From positions 558,001 through 622,000 of the forward strand of contig JADIYY010000001.1 in assembly GCA_016705065.1 (NCBI GenBank): 64,000 nucleotides of DNA, written 5' to 3'. Positions 1 to 8,107 of this stretch are shown in pieces. The notes beneath the pieces are model-generated. The model ran no database searches, was not told the DNA's origin, and worked only from the letters and a program-made list of their open reading frames with translations. Position numbers and translations under genes: made by a program. Numbering within the stretch: the first letter of the stretch is position 1; every line of letters begins with the position of its first letter. Origin of the DNA: Candidatus Aalborgiella aggregata (GTDB lineage: Bacteria; Pseudomonadota; Gammaproteobacteria; Burkholderiales; Burkholderiaceae_C).

Positions 1-1257
1 TATACCGAATTGGACGAACAATTGCGTGCATGGTTGTGTCAAGCAACGGGTTATGCAGGCATCAGCCTACAGCCCAATGCCGGTAGCCAAGGTGAATATG
101 CAGGGCTCTTGGCCATCAAGGCTTATTTTGATGCCAATGGACAGTCACACCGCAATATCTGTTTAATTCCATCCAGCGCACATGGTACCAATCCTGCCAG
201 TGCGCAAATGGCGGGCATGGCAGTGGTTGTTACCGCTTGTGATGAACAAGGCAATGTGGATTTGGTTGATTTGAAAGCCAAATGTGAACTGCACGCCAAC
301 AACTTAGCGTGCGTGATGATTACTTACCCCAGCACACATGGCGTATTCGAAACCAGTGTGAAAGAATTGTGCGCCATGGTGCACAGCTATGGTGGACGCG
401 TGTACGTTGATGGTGCAAACATGAATGCCTTAGTCGGTTTGGCCGCACCGGGTGAATTTGGTGGCGACGTGAGCCACTTGAATTTGCACAAAACCTTTTG
501 CATACCGCATGGCGGTGGCGGGCCAGGTGTGGGTCCAGTGTGTGTGGTGGCGGATTTGGTTCCCTATTTGCCAGGACATGTCACTACAGGTGTGAAAAGC
601 GGTGTGGGTGCGGTCAGTGCTGCTTTGATGGGAAACGCAGCCGTGTTACCCATCAGCTGGATGTATTGCCGCATGATGGGTGCATCTGGCCTCAAAGCTG
701 CCACAGAGGTGGCGATATTGAGCGCCAATTACATCAGCGCACGATTGAAAGACCATTACCCCACTTTGTATGCCAGCAGCAAGGGCTATGTCGCACACGA
801 ATGTATTTTGGATTTGCGTCCGCTTAAAGAAGCCACTGGTGCAGCGAATGGCGTATCAGCAGAAGATGTTGCCAAACGTTTGATTGATTATGGGTTTCAT
901 GCACCAACTCTCAGCTTTCCGGTAGCGGGTACGCTGATGGTTGAACCGACTGAGAGTGAAACTTTGTTTGAACTCGATCGTTTTATTGATGCCATGATTG
1001 CGATTCGTGCAGAGATTGAGCACGTGCAAAAAGGTGTTTGGCCGCAAGACAACAACCCCTTGAAGCACGCACCACATACGGCGTCGAGTTTATTGAATGA
1101 CGAATGGACTCGGCCATACAGCCGTGAAGTTGGCGCATATCCACTGGCCAGTTTGAAGCAAAACAAGTACTGGTCACCCGTCGGACGCGTGGACAATGTG
1201 TATGGGGATCGAAACTTATTCTGCAGTTGCGTGCCAGTTGAGGCCTATCAAAATTAG
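1..1257 (+). CDS. gcvP: glycine dehydrogenase (P-protein), C-terminal part, cut by window edge
   Basis: This is the PLP-dependent decarboxylating subunit of the glycine cleavage system, which passes the aminomethyl group of glycine to the H-protein lipoate. The frame is open from base 1, so the N-terminal half lies outside the window; the 418 residues here are the C-terminal half. The PLP site HLNLHKTFCIPHGGGGPG is visible with the Schiff-base lysine at codon 490-492, preceded by the Gly-rich NAGSQGEYAGL segment. The C-terminus (RVDNVYGDRNLFCSC) is typical of the family and the protein ends normally. gcvT and gcvH would be expected upstream. Only the 5' truncation by the window is unusual. 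Confidence 0.96.
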   Translation, partial: YTELDEQLRAWLCQATGYAGISLQPNAGSQGEYAGLLAIKAYFDANGQSHRNICLIPSSAHGTNPASAQMAGMAVVVTACDEQGNVDLVDLKAKCELHANNLACVMITYPSTHGVFETSVKELCAMVHSYGGRVYVDGANMNALVGLAAPGEFGGDVSHLNLHKTFCIPHGGGGPGVGPVCVVADLVPYLPGHVTTGVKSGVGAVSAALMGNAAVLPISWMYCRMMGASGLKAATEVAILSANYISARLKDHYPTLYASSKGYVAHECILDLRPLKEATGAANGVSAEDVAKRLIDYGFHAPTLSFPVAGTLMVEPTESETLFELDRFIDAMIAIRAEIEHVQKGVWPQDNNPLKHAPHTASSLLNDEWTRPYSREVGAYPLASLKQNKYWSPVGRVDNVYGDRNLFCSCVPVEAYQN

Positions 1258-1271
1258 TTCATAATGGCGTT

Positions 1272-2177
1272 ATGCAGCTCGACTACCAAGTCCCAACGCC
1301 ATTAGAGTATTTCAAATTGCTGGTCAATTCGGACGAGCAATCTGACAATCAGTTTCCTTTGCTGGAAGCGGCTACTGCGCTGGCGCAAGATGAATATCCG
1401 GACTTGGATGTACAAGCGGTTTTAGACGATGTTGATAAGCTGCTGGCGCGTGTGAAACGACGCATCCCTGCTGATAGTTCTGCGTTGCAGCGATTGCGCA
1501 TCTTGAGCCAATTCTTCTTTCGCGACTTAGGGTTTGGCGGCAACGTGAATCATTTTTACGATGCCGAAAACAGTTTCATCAACTCTGTATTGCGCACGCG
1601 CCGCGGCATACCAATTTCGTTAGCCGTGCTTTGGTTGGAATTGGCGCAGGGTTTGAAGTTGGATGCATACGGCGTCGCATTTCCAGGACACTTCATGCTG
1701 AAGGTGAGTCTGCCCAACGGACAAGTCGTTATCGATCCGTTCACAGGTCAGTCGCTGAGTCGTGAAGATTTGAGTGAACGTTTGCAGCCCTTTCAAAAAG
1801 AGCAAAATGCCGCGCAGAAAATGCAAGAACTGGATGATCAACTTGATTCATCAACGACAGATCAAGACATTCCATTGGGTTTGTATTTGCAAGCGGCGAA
1901 ACCGCGCGACATAATTGTGCGCATGTTGCACAACTTAAAAGAAATTTACCGCAGCCAGGAAGATTGGCAACGCATGATTCAGGTGCAAGATCGATTGATT
2001 GCACTGTATTCCGATGCGTGGGAAGAATACAGAGACCGTGGCCTGGCGTTTGCCGAATTAGGCAAAGCCACTGCTGCCGTGCATGATTTAGATGTGTATT
2101 TGAGTCAAGTAGCGGATGCCGTCGATGCCAATGCCATCGCACTGCGTGCAGCAGAATTACGCAGAGCGATTATTTAA
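1272..2177 (+). CDS. SirB1-family protein (transglutaminase-like core plus TPR)
   Basis: A 301-residue protein of the SirB1 family. Residues about 75-155 carry the family signature, including FFRDLGFGGNVNHFYD, RRGIPISLAVLWLELA and GHFMLKV; the His of GHF sits where transglutaminase-like proteins have their catalytic His. The C-terminal third (about 215-295) is TPR-like helical repeat. It starts only 14 bases after gcvP and may be co-transcribed with it. The family is widespread in proteobacteria but its biochemical role is not settled, and no enzymatic activity can be assigned from sequence. It converges on the ABC transporter operon 25 bases downstream. Confidence 0.85.
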   Translation: MQLDYQVPTPLEYFKLLVNSDEQSDNQFPLLEAATALAQDEYPDLDVQAVLDDVDKLLARVKRRIPADSSALQRLRILSQFFFRDLGFGGNVNHFYDAENSFINSVLRTRRGIPISLAVLWLELAQGLKLDAYGVAFPGHFMLKVSLPNGQVVIDPFTGQSLSREDLSERLQPFQKEQNAAQKMQELDDQLDSSTTDQDIPLGLYLQAAKPRDIIVRMLHNLKEIYRSQEDWQRMIQVQDRLIALYSDAWEEYRDRGLAFAELGKATAAVHDLDVYLSQVADAVDANAIALRAAELRRAII

Positions 2178-2202
2178 ATCGCTAGTCTGCGTCAATTTTC
2201 AT

Positions 2203-2970
2203 TTACTCGTTTTGCGAACCACGGTGTGCCCATGCGGTTGTATGGTGCTCAATGTAGCTGAACAACTCATACATCGCCATCGCCATCGCGCCCACTACCA
2301 ACAAGCCTGCAAAAGCCAAACCCATTTGCATGGCCGAACCGGCTGAAATCAGCAAGTAGCCAATGCCCTCGTTAGCTGCCGTCATTTCGGAAACGGTGGT
2401 TCCCACAAATGCCAATGTAATCGCAACTTTAAGCGAACCAAAGAAATAGGGCATTGACCGCGGCATCCCCACCTTGGTTAAAACATCCCAGCGTTTAGCC
2501 CCCAGAACACGCAACACGTCTTCCAATTCAGGTTCCAATGTAGCTAGACCCGTGGCGATATTCACCATGATCGGGAAGAAAGAAATGAGAAAAGCCGTCA
2601 AGATGGCCGGACCCACGCCAATACCAAACCAGACTACCAAGATAGGAACAAAGGCAGCTTTAGGCAAAGCGTTGAAGGCGGTCATTAAAGGGTAAACAGC
2701 CGCATAGGCGATGCGCGAGCTGCCAATGACAAAACCCAACAAAACGCCCACCACAATGGCAATCCCAAAACCAGCCATGGTGACCCAAAAGGTACGCCAA
2801 GCATGGCCAGCAATCAATTCTTTGTATTCAACAAATTGAGACCAAATGCGTACTGGACTTGGAAAAATGAATTCAGAGACATTGAAGAAGCTGCATATCG
2901 CTTGCCATGCGGCAATGATCAATACCAGCAACACCCAAGGTGACCATCGTTCGAGTTGTTTCTTATTCAT
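2203..2970 (-). CDS. NitT/TauT-type ABC transporter permease
   Basis: A 255-residue inner-membrane permease of the SsuC/TauC type with about six hydrophobic segments. The cytoplasmic EAA loop, which contacts the ATPase, is recognisable around LGAKRWDVLTKVGMPRSMPYF (residues about 155-175). Its ATG overlaps the stop of the upstream ATPase gene by four bases, so translation is coupled. It is the last gene of a binding protein, ATPase, permease operon. The substrate cannot be read from the permease; members of this class import nitrate, taurine, alkanesulfonates, or pyrimidine and riboflavin precursors. Confidence 0.92.
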   Translation of the reverse strand: MNKKQLERWSPWVLLVLIIAAWQAICSFFNVSEFIFPSPVRIWSQFVEYKELIAGHAWRTFWVTMAGFGIAIVVGVLLGFVIGSSRIAYAAVYPLMTAFNALPKAAFVPILVVWFGIGVGPAILTAFLISFFPIMVNIATGLATLEPELEDVLRVLGAKRWDVLTKVGMPRSMPYFFGSLKVAITLAFVGTTVSEMTAANEGIGYLLISAGSAMQMGLAFAGLLVVGAMAMAMYELFSYIEHHTTAWAHRGSQNE

Positions 2971-3815
2971 ACCTTGGCCACCGTATTCGTTGATGCTGTG
3001 ATTGGATTTGCAGTTGCTTGACGTATTGAACCAATGTGACCACGTAACTCATGCACGATGTCGCCAAACTCAGGCGTATAGGTGATCTCAAGGTCACGCG
3101 GTGCAGGCATTTCAATGTGCTTTTTAACCACAAACCGACCAGGGCTTTTGCTCATGACGTAAACCGTATCTGCAAGGAAAACTGATTCGCGTAAATCGTG
3201 CGTAACAAGAATCACGTTAAATTTTTGCATGGCATGCAAATCACGCAATATGCACCAAAGCTCTTCTCGCGTAAAGGCATCCAGCGCGCCAAAAGGTTCA
3301 TCCAGCAACAACAATTTGGGTTCATGAATCAAAGCACGGCAAATACTGACCCGCTGCTGCATTCCCCCTGAAAGTTGCCACGGAAATTTATCTTCATAGC
3401 CGGCCAAGCCAACTGTTTGCAACAATTTCCGGGCACGTGCTTCGTATTCAGCACGGTTGCTCTTAAAGGTACTACGGTAGGGTTCGACAATTTCCAATGG
3501 CAGCAACACATTGTTCATGGTTGTTCGCCAAGGCAACAAAGAAGGGGCTTGGAATGCTATCCCTGATATTTTCAATGGCCCTGTTACTGGCTTTCCATCA
3601 ATCAATATTTTGCCCTTGCTGGGCATTTTTAAACCCGTGGCCAATTTCATGAAAGTGGATTTACCACATCCTGAAGGCCCCACAATGGCGATGAATTCGC
3701 CTTGTTTGGCCTGCAAATTAATTTCTTCAACAGCAAAATGGTTTTGTGCTAAAAGATCTTCATTGTAGGCAAGCCAAACGTTTTGAAAATCAACAAAGGC
3801 AGCTTCTTCAGACAT
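2967..3815 (-). CDS. NitT/TauT-type ABC transporter ATP-binding protein
   Basis: The 282-residue ATPase of the importer. All nucleotide-binding motifs are present: Walker A GPSGCGKST (about residues 46-54), Q-loop at FQAPSLLPW, signature LSGGMQQR, Walker B LLLLDEPFGALD and the switch VTHD. The domain is about 250 residues with a short C-terminal extension (ATANPITASTNTVAKV) of no known function. Its start follows the binding-protein stop by five bases and its stop overlaps the permease start, so the three genes form a tight operon on the minus strand. Confidence 0.94.
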   Translation of the reverse strand: MSEEAAFVDFQNVWLAYNEDLLAQNHFAVEEINLQAKQGEFIAIVGPSGCGKSTFMKLATGLKMPSKGKILIDGKPVTGPLKISGIAFQAPSLLPWRTTMNNVLLPLEIVEPYRSTFKSNRAEYEARARKLLQTVGLAGYEDKFPWQLSGGMQQRVSICRALIHEPKLLLLDEPFGALDAFTREELWCILRDLHAMQKFNVILVTHDLRESVFLADTVYVMSKSPGRFVVKKHIEMPAPRDLEITYTPEFGDIVHELRGHIGSIRQATANPITASTNTVAKV

Positions 3816-3820
3816 TGTGT

Positions 3821-4891
3821 TTATTTCTTCGCAGATGAAAGTATGTTTAACTCAGCAACACTTGGTAAAAACGAGCCATTCCAAACCGCTTCTGGGTTGA
3901 CACGGGTTTTAGTGTTGAAGGCATCAGACACTTGTGAAGCCATTAATGACAAACGTGGTCCTTTGACTTGACCAAATCCCTCTGCACGTGCATCTGCGCT
4001 GTTGATAACGGTGTTGATTGCCAATTGCAAGCGGCGTGTTTCCAAAGCTGAATTGATGATGCCGTCACGCGCTTTCACAGTTTCAATCGCTGCTTCTGGT
4101 TTGGCTAATACATCTTTCATGCCTTTGGTGAAAGCAGATAAGAATGCTTTGACAGCAGCTGGATTTTCTTTCAACAATTTGGGTGAAGCAATGATCGCAT
4201 TGCCGTACAGTTTGACGCCATAGTCTGGGTATTGCAACACAGTCACATCTTCAGCTTTCACACCGCGTGCTTCAAGGTTGAGCAGGGAAGTGAAGGTGAA
4301 GCCGGTAATAGCATCCACATCACCGCGAGCCAACATGGTTTCACGCAATGGAGGGTCCATGGCAGTCCATTGCACACCAGCAATGTTGTTGGCTTTTGCA
4401 AAAATTGGGAATGCGCGGCGACCTGCATCAAAAACGGGCGCACCTAATTTTTTGCCATTCAAATCAGTTGGCGTTTTGATGCCAGATTTTTTCAAAGCCA
4501 TCACTGAAGCAGGCGTGTTGTTGTAGACCATCATGATGGCAACTGGTTTGTTGGGTGCGTCAGGGTTGTTAGCATGGAATTCCATTAACGCAGCCAAGTC
4601 AGCAAAACCCATGTCGTAGGTGCCTGAAGCCACACGTGTAACAGCGCCGCCTGAACCATTTCCAGCATCAATTGTCACATCAAGTTTCGCGTCTTTGAAA
4701 TAGCCTTTGGCTACCGGCACTAAAAACAATGCTGCAGGACCTTCAAAACGCCAATCGAGTTGAAATTTGATGGGTGTCAGGGCTTGTGCATGGGCATTGC
4801 TGATGGCAGTAAGCGAGCCCGCACCCAGCATAGCAAGAGTCAAGGCGCTGGATTTAAGAAAAGTGCGTTTCATTGTAGAGGGTTTGAACAT
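3821..4891 (-). CDS. NMT1/THI5-like periplasmic substrate-binding protein
   Basis: First gene of the ABC importer operon, encoding a periplasmic binding protein of about 356 residues. I chose the ATG at 4891 because an AAAGG ribosome-binding site lies seven bases upstream; the open frame extends nine codons further without a site. A Sec signal peptide (MKRTF, then a hydrophobic stretch ending NAHA) is followed by FQLDWRFEGPAALFLVPVAKGYF, typical of the SsuA/NMT1 fold, and by DMGFADLAALMEF. There is no flanking monooxygenase or nitrate reductase gene, so the ligand remains unassigned among nitrogen, sulfonate and pyrimidine or vitamin-precursor types. Confidence 0.9.
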   Translation of the reverse strand: MFKPSTMKRTFLKSSALTLAMLGAGSLTAISNAHAQALTPIKFQLDWRFEGPAALFLVPVAKGYFKDAKLDVTIDAGNGSGGAVTRVASGTYDMGFADLAALMEFHANNPDAPNKPVAIMMVYNNTPASVMALKKSGIKTPTDLNGKKLGAPVFDAGRRAFPIFAKANNIAGVQWTAMDPPLRETMLARGDVDAITGFTFTSLLNLEARGVKAEDVTVLQYPDYGVKLYGNAIIASPKLLKENPAAVKAFLSAFTKGMKDVLAKPEAAIETVKARDGIINSALETRRLQLAINTVINSADARAEGFGQVKGPRLSLMASQVSDAFNTKTRVNPEAVWNGSFLPSVAELNILSSAKK

Positions 4892-4946
4892 GGTGATACC
4901 TTTATGTGAATAAAACAAAAAAAGCGGAAGCTATCAATCGAGAATT

Positions 4947-4960
4947 GTATACAGTTATAC
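4947..4960. promoter_or_regulatory. Imperfect inverted repeat, possible operator of the ABC operon
   Basis: GTATACAGTTATAC lies 56-69 bases upstream of the binding-protein start. The outer five bases of each arm (GTATA/TATAC) are perfectly complementary. GTATAC-type palindromes are bound by several GntR-family repressors, but no regulator gene is adjacent, so a regulatory role is only a suggestion. Confidence 0.3.
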
Positions 4961-5039
4961 GACTCATTGTGTCGCAAATAGCGTGCCAATTGAAAGTATT
5001 TAAGTGGTGAAAACCCCTATTTTTCGCACCAAAATGGCG

Positions 5040-6749
5040 CTAATTACCTGTGCAAGATGAATAAACATCGAATTCAGGTTTGTATGCACTAGTTTGCACC
5101 TTCATCAGCCCCAAAATGGAGTGAAAATAGTTGTCATGAGAAAGCCGGGTATCAATCTGCTTTTCAAGGCACGCCGGTTTGATGTGGTTGCGCGCCATGA
5201 ATTCGTTGGACAACCATTGGATCCAAGGAATGCGTTTTTGTACATCCGGTGCTATTGAATAAGGCAATCCGTGTAAATAAATGTTTTTTTCACCCAGTGA
5301 TTCGCCATGGTCTGCCACATAGAGCATCGCAGTTTGGGCATTCGGTTTGATGCTTTTCAAGTAATCCACAACCTTGTTCAGGAAATGATCCGTATACAAA
5401 ATCGTGTTGTTGTACGCGTTCGTCACTTCAGAACGTGTGCAATCTTGCAAAATATTGGTTGCGCATTCTGGTTTGAATTTTTTAAACGCTTCTGGTGAAC
5501 GTTTGTAATAAGCAGGACCATGGCTGCCCATTTGGTGCATGATGACAACAATACCGCGATGTAAGCGATCAACTGGTAATGTAGCCATACGCTCTGAGAT
5601 TTGGCTCAACATGATTTCATCAAAACATTCGCCCGAAGTGCACAGTTTGGGGTCGGATAAATTTCGAGTTATCGCATTTGGTACACGGTCGCAAATGCCT
5701 TTGCAACCCGATTGGTTTTCCAACCAAAGTACCGCCAGTCCAGCAAGGTGCAACACATCAACGAGATTTTCAATCGATTGTGTGCTGTCTTCAAATTCAG
5801 ATTTGCCTAGGTGAGAAAACATGCAGGGTAGGGCAGTGGCAGTGCTGGTGCCGCAGGACCACACGTTCCTAAAGCTGGTGAGCTCACCGCGTTTGTCGGC
5901 ATTTTTTTGCAATTGTGCTAATAATGGCGTTGTATTGTGCTCATAACCATTGATGCCGAAGTTGCCACTGCGAGCGGTTTCTCCCACTACCAAAATCAGC
6001 AATGGTGATTCATTTTGGCGGTCGTACGTTGTGTTTAATTTCGCATCTCTGCCTAGTTCCTGAATTGAATTTGATTCAGTTTGCAGAGGCTGCCAAGCCA
6101 ACTGTGAAAGTGCATAAAACGAATTAAGTGGATTCACCATAAAACGCAACTGCATGTGGTTACGCATGGTTGATGCCAAGTCTTGGTAGATCGGGAATAT
6201 AGCTGCAACTGCCAATGCGACGCTGGCCAAAAAGAGCAAGATATTTTGCTTCAATTGTTTCCAAAACGGATTGAAGGGTATTGTCTTTTTCCAAAGCCAA
6301 AGTATCGGCAAAATGGCAAATACAAACACAACCCCTAACATTTGCCAGCTGAGTAAATCGCGCGTTTCGCGCAAATCAGTTTGCAAGGCATTGGTCAACA
6401 TGGTGTCGTCAATCACCACGCCATACGTGTACATGAAATAGCCACCAAAAGCAGCGGCCAGCAGAAAGATTGCGATGACTGGTTTGATGACCCAGCGCCA
6501 GTTCAGAAGACTAATCACCATCATGAGCAAAGCCGCAATGAGGACAGCGAATGACAAGATGAACCACACGGCACGCCAGTCGTTCATTTCAGGCAGTCGG
6601 GCAAATTCCAGCCAAAGCGGAATATTACCAAGCGTAGCCATCCAAATGCTGAACAGTGCAAGCAGCTTGACGGGATGCCAGCTAGACGAAATGGTATCTT
6701 TGATTGGTGTTTCGCCTAGCTTCATATTGGCAACATTATAAGCATCCAT
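5040..6749 (-). CDS. eptA: EptA-type phosphoethanolamine-lipid A transferase
   Basis: A 569-residue inner-membrane enzyme that transfers phosphoethanolamine from phosphatidylethanolamine to lipid A on the periplasmic face, lowering negative charge and sensitivity to cationic peptides. About five hydrophobic segments occupy residues 25-195, followed by a periplasmic sulfatase-fold domain. The nucleophile motif VVGETARSGNFGINGYEHNT carries the catalytic Thr. Metal-site segments HQMGSHGPAYYKRSP and YVADHGESLGE are present. Cysteine pairs in the periplasmic domain (SCGTSTALPC-like, SGCKGIC, LCTSGEC) fit the usual disulfides. An in-frame ATG at 6725 is an alternative start. No two-component system is adjacent. 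A close EptB or EptC paralogue cannot be excluded. Confidence 0.88.
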   Translation of the reverse strand: MDAYNVANMKLGETPIKDTISSSWHPVKLLALFSIWMATLGNIPLWLEFARLPEMNDWRAVWFILSFAVLIAALLMMVISLLNWRWVIKPVIAIFLLAAAFGGYFMYTYGVVIDDTMLTNALQTDLRETRDLLSWQMLGVVFVFAILPILWLWKKTIPFNPFWKQLKQNILLFLASVALAVAAIFPIYQDLASTMRNHMQLRFMVNPLNSFYALSQLAWQPLQTESNSIQELGRDAKLNTTYDRQNESPLLILVVGETARSGNFGINGYEHNTTPLLAQLQKNADKRGELTSFRNVWSCGTSTATALPCMFSHLGKSEFEDSTQSIENLVDVLHLAGLAVLWLENQSGCKGICDRVPNAITRNLSDPKLCTSGECFDEIMLSQISERMATLPVDRLHRGIVVIMHQMGSHGPAYYKRSPEAFKKFKPECATNILQDCTRSEVTNAYNNTILYTDHFLNKVVDYLKSIKPNAQTAMLYVADHGESLGEKNIYLHGLPYSIAPDVQKRIPWIQWLSNEFMARNHIKPACLEKQIDTRLSHDNYFHSILGLMKVQTSAYKPEFDVYSSCTGN

Positions 6750-6761
6750 TGAATTGCCAAA

Positions 6762-6822
6762 ATGCTATAAAATAAATAGCAACATAGTCAGTAAATACGC
6801 TGGATAATGCCGTATTTTCAAA
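6762..6822 (+). repeat. Dispersed GCTAT/ATAGC repeat, degenerate copy
   Basis: Between the dnaJ stop and the eptA start. The stem-loop half (TGCTATAAAATAAATAGCA) is well preserved, while the second half keeps GTAAATACGC but has lost the CCGGCTACAGCC block. It occupies nearly the whole gap. Confidence 0.65.
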
Positions 6823-6825
6823 TAA

Positions 6826-7962
6826 TTACGCTTTAAAAAAGCCTTTTAGTTTGTCGGCCCAGCTTTCAGTGTTAGGGGAATGCTTGGCACCACCTGACTT
6901 CAGCGAGGTGTCCAGTTCTTTCAACAGTTTGCGCTGGTGCTCTGTTAGTTTGACTGGCGTTTCAATACTGACGTGGCAATACAAATCCCCTGCCGAGCTG
7001 CTGCGCACGCCTTTGATGCCTTTGCCGCGCAAGCGGAATTGTTTTCCAGCCTGGGTACCGTCTGGAATATCAATGGCTGCTTTGCCAGCCAAGGTTGGTA
7101 CTTCAATTTCTCCACCCAAGGCTGCTGTCACAAAACTGATGGGCACTGCACAATGCAAGTCATCACCATCACGTTCAAAAATAGCGTGTTTCTTCAGGCG
7201 AATTTCAATGTACAAATCGCCTGCTGGGCCGCCATTGGTACCGGGTTCGCCATTGCCGGTGGAGCGAATGCGCATGCCATCGTCGATTCCCGCTGGAATT
7301 TTGACTTCCAAGGTTTTGTTGGTTTTGGTTTTGCCAACCCCCATGCAGGCTGAGCAGGGCTCAGGAATCAATTTGCCTGTGCCTTTGCATTGCGGGCAAG
7401 TTTGTTGTACGCTGAAAAAACCTTGGCGCATTTGCACCTGACCATGTCCATGGCAAGTTGTGCAAGTCACCACATTGGTGCCAGGTTTGGCACCGGAGCC
7501 ACCGCAGGTGCTGCAATTGTCCCATGTGGGTATGCGAATTTCGGCATTCTTGCCTACCGCTGCTTCTTCCAGTGTGATTTCCATCGCGTAGCTTAAATCG
7601 CCCCCTCGGTAAACTTGGCGTCCACCTTGCCCGCGTCCGCGTCCGCCACCAAACACATCGCCAAAAATATCGCCAAAGGCCTCTGCAAATCCGCCAAAAC
7701 CTTCTGCGCCACCACCCATGCCGCGGTTGGGATCCACACCAGCGTGGCCATATTGGTCGTACGCCGCTTTTTTCTGCGGATCGCTCAACATTTCATAGGC
7801 TTCTTTGGCATCTTTGAATTTTTCTTCGGCCGCTTTCGCTGCATCACCTTGATTGCGGTCAGGGTGGTGCTTCATCGCGAGTTTGCGATAAGCCTTTTTA
7901 ATTTCTTCGTCAGATGCGTTTTTAGGAACACCTAAGGTTTCGTAGTAGTCACGTTTGGCCAT
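6826..7962 (-). CDS. dnaJ: chaperone protein DnaJ
   Basis: The 378-residue Hsp40 co-chaperone that delivers clients to DnaK and stimulates its ATPase. The J domain (residues about 1-70) contains the HPD tripeptide in MKHHPDRNQGD. A Gly/Phe-rich region (GMGGGAEGFGGFAEAFGD) follows, then four CxxCxGxG zinc repeats (CSTCGGSG, CTTCHGHG, CPQCKGTG, CSACMGVG) around residues 148-205, and the C-terminal substrate-binding and dimerisation domains. Full length for a type I DnaJ. It lies 145 bases downstream of dnaK in the same orientation, the spacer holding a strong hairpin. Confidence 0.98.
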   Translation of the reverse strand: MAKRDYYETLGVPKNASDEEIKKAYRKLAMKHHPDRNQGDAAKAAEEKFKDAKEAYEMLSDPQKKAAYDQYGHAGVDPNRGMGGGAEGFGGFAEAFGDIFGDVFGGGRGRGQGGRQVYRGGDLSYAMEITLEEAAVGKNAEIRIPTWDNCSTCGGSGAKPGTNVVTCTTCHGHGQVQMRQGFFSVQQTCPQCKGTGKLIPEPCSACMGVGKTKTNKTLEVKIPAGIDDGMRIRSTGNGEPGTNGGPAGDLYIEIRLKKHAIFERDGDDLHCAVPISFVTAALGGEIEVPTLAGKAAIDIPDGTQAGKQFRLRGKGIKGVRSSSAGDLYCHVSIETPVKLTEHQRKLLKELDTSLKSGGAKHSPNTESWADKLKGFFKA

Positions 7963-7997
7963 TTTGCGTTTTCAAATGTGTTTGGTGTTAGTGCAAA

Positions 7998-8040
7998 CGC
8001 CGCGCTGGAGATTCTGGTTTGGAATCTGTCAGTCGCGGCG
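7998..8040 (-). other. Long hairpin between dnaK and dnaJ
   Basis: Arms CGCCGCG (7998-8004) and CGCGGCG (8034-8040) pair perfectly, with inner pairing CTG/CAG and AGATTC/GAATCT around a seven-base loop. No T-run follows on either strand, so it is not a standard terminator. It may limit read-through or stabilise the dnaK transcript end, so that DnaJ is made at lower level than DnaK. Confidence 0.6.
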
Positions 8041-8107
8041 AGCATTCACTGGAAAGTGCCATCAAGAGCCATAAAGGACCAAGAAAGGCACAGTCTCTGG
8101 TTGAGGC

